A program made the translations under genes and the position numbers. A DNA stretch of 5,025 nucleotides from an uncultured Coriobacteriales bacterium (lineage in GTDB: Bacteria; Actinomycetota; Coriobacteriia; Coriobacteriales; UMGS124). How positions within the stretch are numbered: position 1 is the first letter of the stretch; every line of letters begins with the position of its first letter. The notes below the pieces were generated by a model. That model did no database searches. It was given only the letters and a program-made list of their open reading frames with translations, and was not told the origin of the DNA. The DNA is taken from contig CAIFEU010000173.1 of the NCBI GenBank assembly GCA_903789505.1, positions 1 to 5,025 on the forward strand, in the 5' to 3' direction. This document shows, piece by piece, positions 4,795 to 5,025 of this stretch.

Positions 4795-5025
4795 AGGAGA
4801 GGCGCCCCGAACGGGCAGAAGGGTTGGTGCGCGCGCCGGGAGACACCCCCGCGCGGGGCGCCGGCAAAGGGCCCCGACGGGCGGTCGGCGGCCCGGATGC
4901 CGCCGAGGCGCCGCGGGGCGCGGGCCCCCGCCGGGGGGGGCGGGCGGCGCGCCGCAGGAGGAACCCAGGGGGGGCGCACCCGCCCGCGATTGGCGGACGG
5001 GGTGCGGCCCGGCACCCCCCAGGGA
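4795..5025. other. GC-rich region after the ACP gene, no defensible gene
   Basis: Right at the ACP stop is AAGGAG (4794-4799), a strong ribosome-binding sequence, but no ATG, GTG or TTG follows at usable distance. AGGAGGAA at 4956-4963 also lacks a start after it. The nearest candidates are TTG 4824 and GTG 4827, whose frame stays open to the window end and reads as Arg/Gly/Ala/Pro-rich sequence. An ATG at 4897 in another frame is also open. None shows domain character. G runs occur at 4933-4940 (eight) and 4968-4974 (seven). The next gene of the cluster may begin just beyond the edge. Confidence 0.4.
4801..4862. repeat. Inverted repeat downstream of the ACP gene
   Basis: GGCGCCCCG (4801-4809) is the exact reverse complement of CGGGGCGCC (4854-4862). 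Between them, and overlapping the right arm, is the 12-bp palindrome CCCCGCGCGGGG (4847-4858). No T-run follows, so a classical intrinsic terminator is not supported. Transcript-end stabilisation is possible, and so is chance in such GC-rich DNA. Confidence 0.35.

Noticed and set aside
4801..4862. Intrinsic terminator
   Set aside because: The inverted repeat has a long loop and no T-run after it; self-complementary stretches are expected by chance in this base composition.
2412..5015. Very long open frame on the minus strand (867 codons)
   Set aside because: It lies antisense to the ligase and ACP, whose motifs are clear. Its translation is Arg/Pro/Ala-rich with no domain character. Lack of stops is expected in DNA this rich in GC.
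1..5025. tRNA or rRNA genes, CRISPR arrays, insertion sequences, attachment sites
   Set aside because: I read both strands for cloverleaf-like arms, regularly spaced repeats, transposase motifs and terminal inverted repeats and saw none.

Overview
The window is extremely GC-rich (by eye well above 70%) with dense, Shine-Dalgarno-led, partly overlapping genes. This points to a high-GC Actinomycetota-like bacterium. The extracytoplasmic rhodanese-like protein and the unusually Cys-rich proteins resemble what I know from anaerobic Coriobacteriia, but that placement is only an inference. The extreme GC content leaves stop-free frames on both strands almost everywhere, so genes were called from protein motifs, ribosome-binding sites and gene junctions rather than from open-frame length.

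Layout. Bases 1-239 hold the 5' part of a leftward gene that runs off the window edge; its GTG start has a very good GGAGGT site. Bases 240-725 are a divergent intergenic region. It carries two related 20-bp partly palindromic elements, each overlapping a TTGACC box. The right-hand one (640-670) looks like a promoter with a 19-bp spacer, as in MerR-family-controlled promoters, and points into the rightward genes. Five rightward genes follow: a probable Tat-exported rhodanese-like protein (726-1532), a 68-residue Ser/Lys/Arg-rich small protein (1586-1792), a GNAT acyltransferase (1810-2571), an ANL-superfamily AMP-forming acyl ligase (2568-4295) and an acyl carrier protein with long low-complexity tails (4285-4794). 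The last three overlap or nearly touch and are probably translationally coupled. Bases 4795-5025 contain no gene I can defend, although the next gene of the cluster may begin there.

How the genes may work together (inference). The ligase would adenylate a carboxylic acid and load it on the phosphopantetheine arm of the carrier protein, and the GNAT protein would move the acyl group to an amine. The acceptor is unknown. The small basic peptide encoded just upstream of the GNAT gene is one candidate, which would make this a peptide-acylation cassette. A small-molecule or lipid amine is an equally open possibility. The rhodanese-like gene is on the same strand and may share the promoter, but its link to acyl chemistry is unproven.
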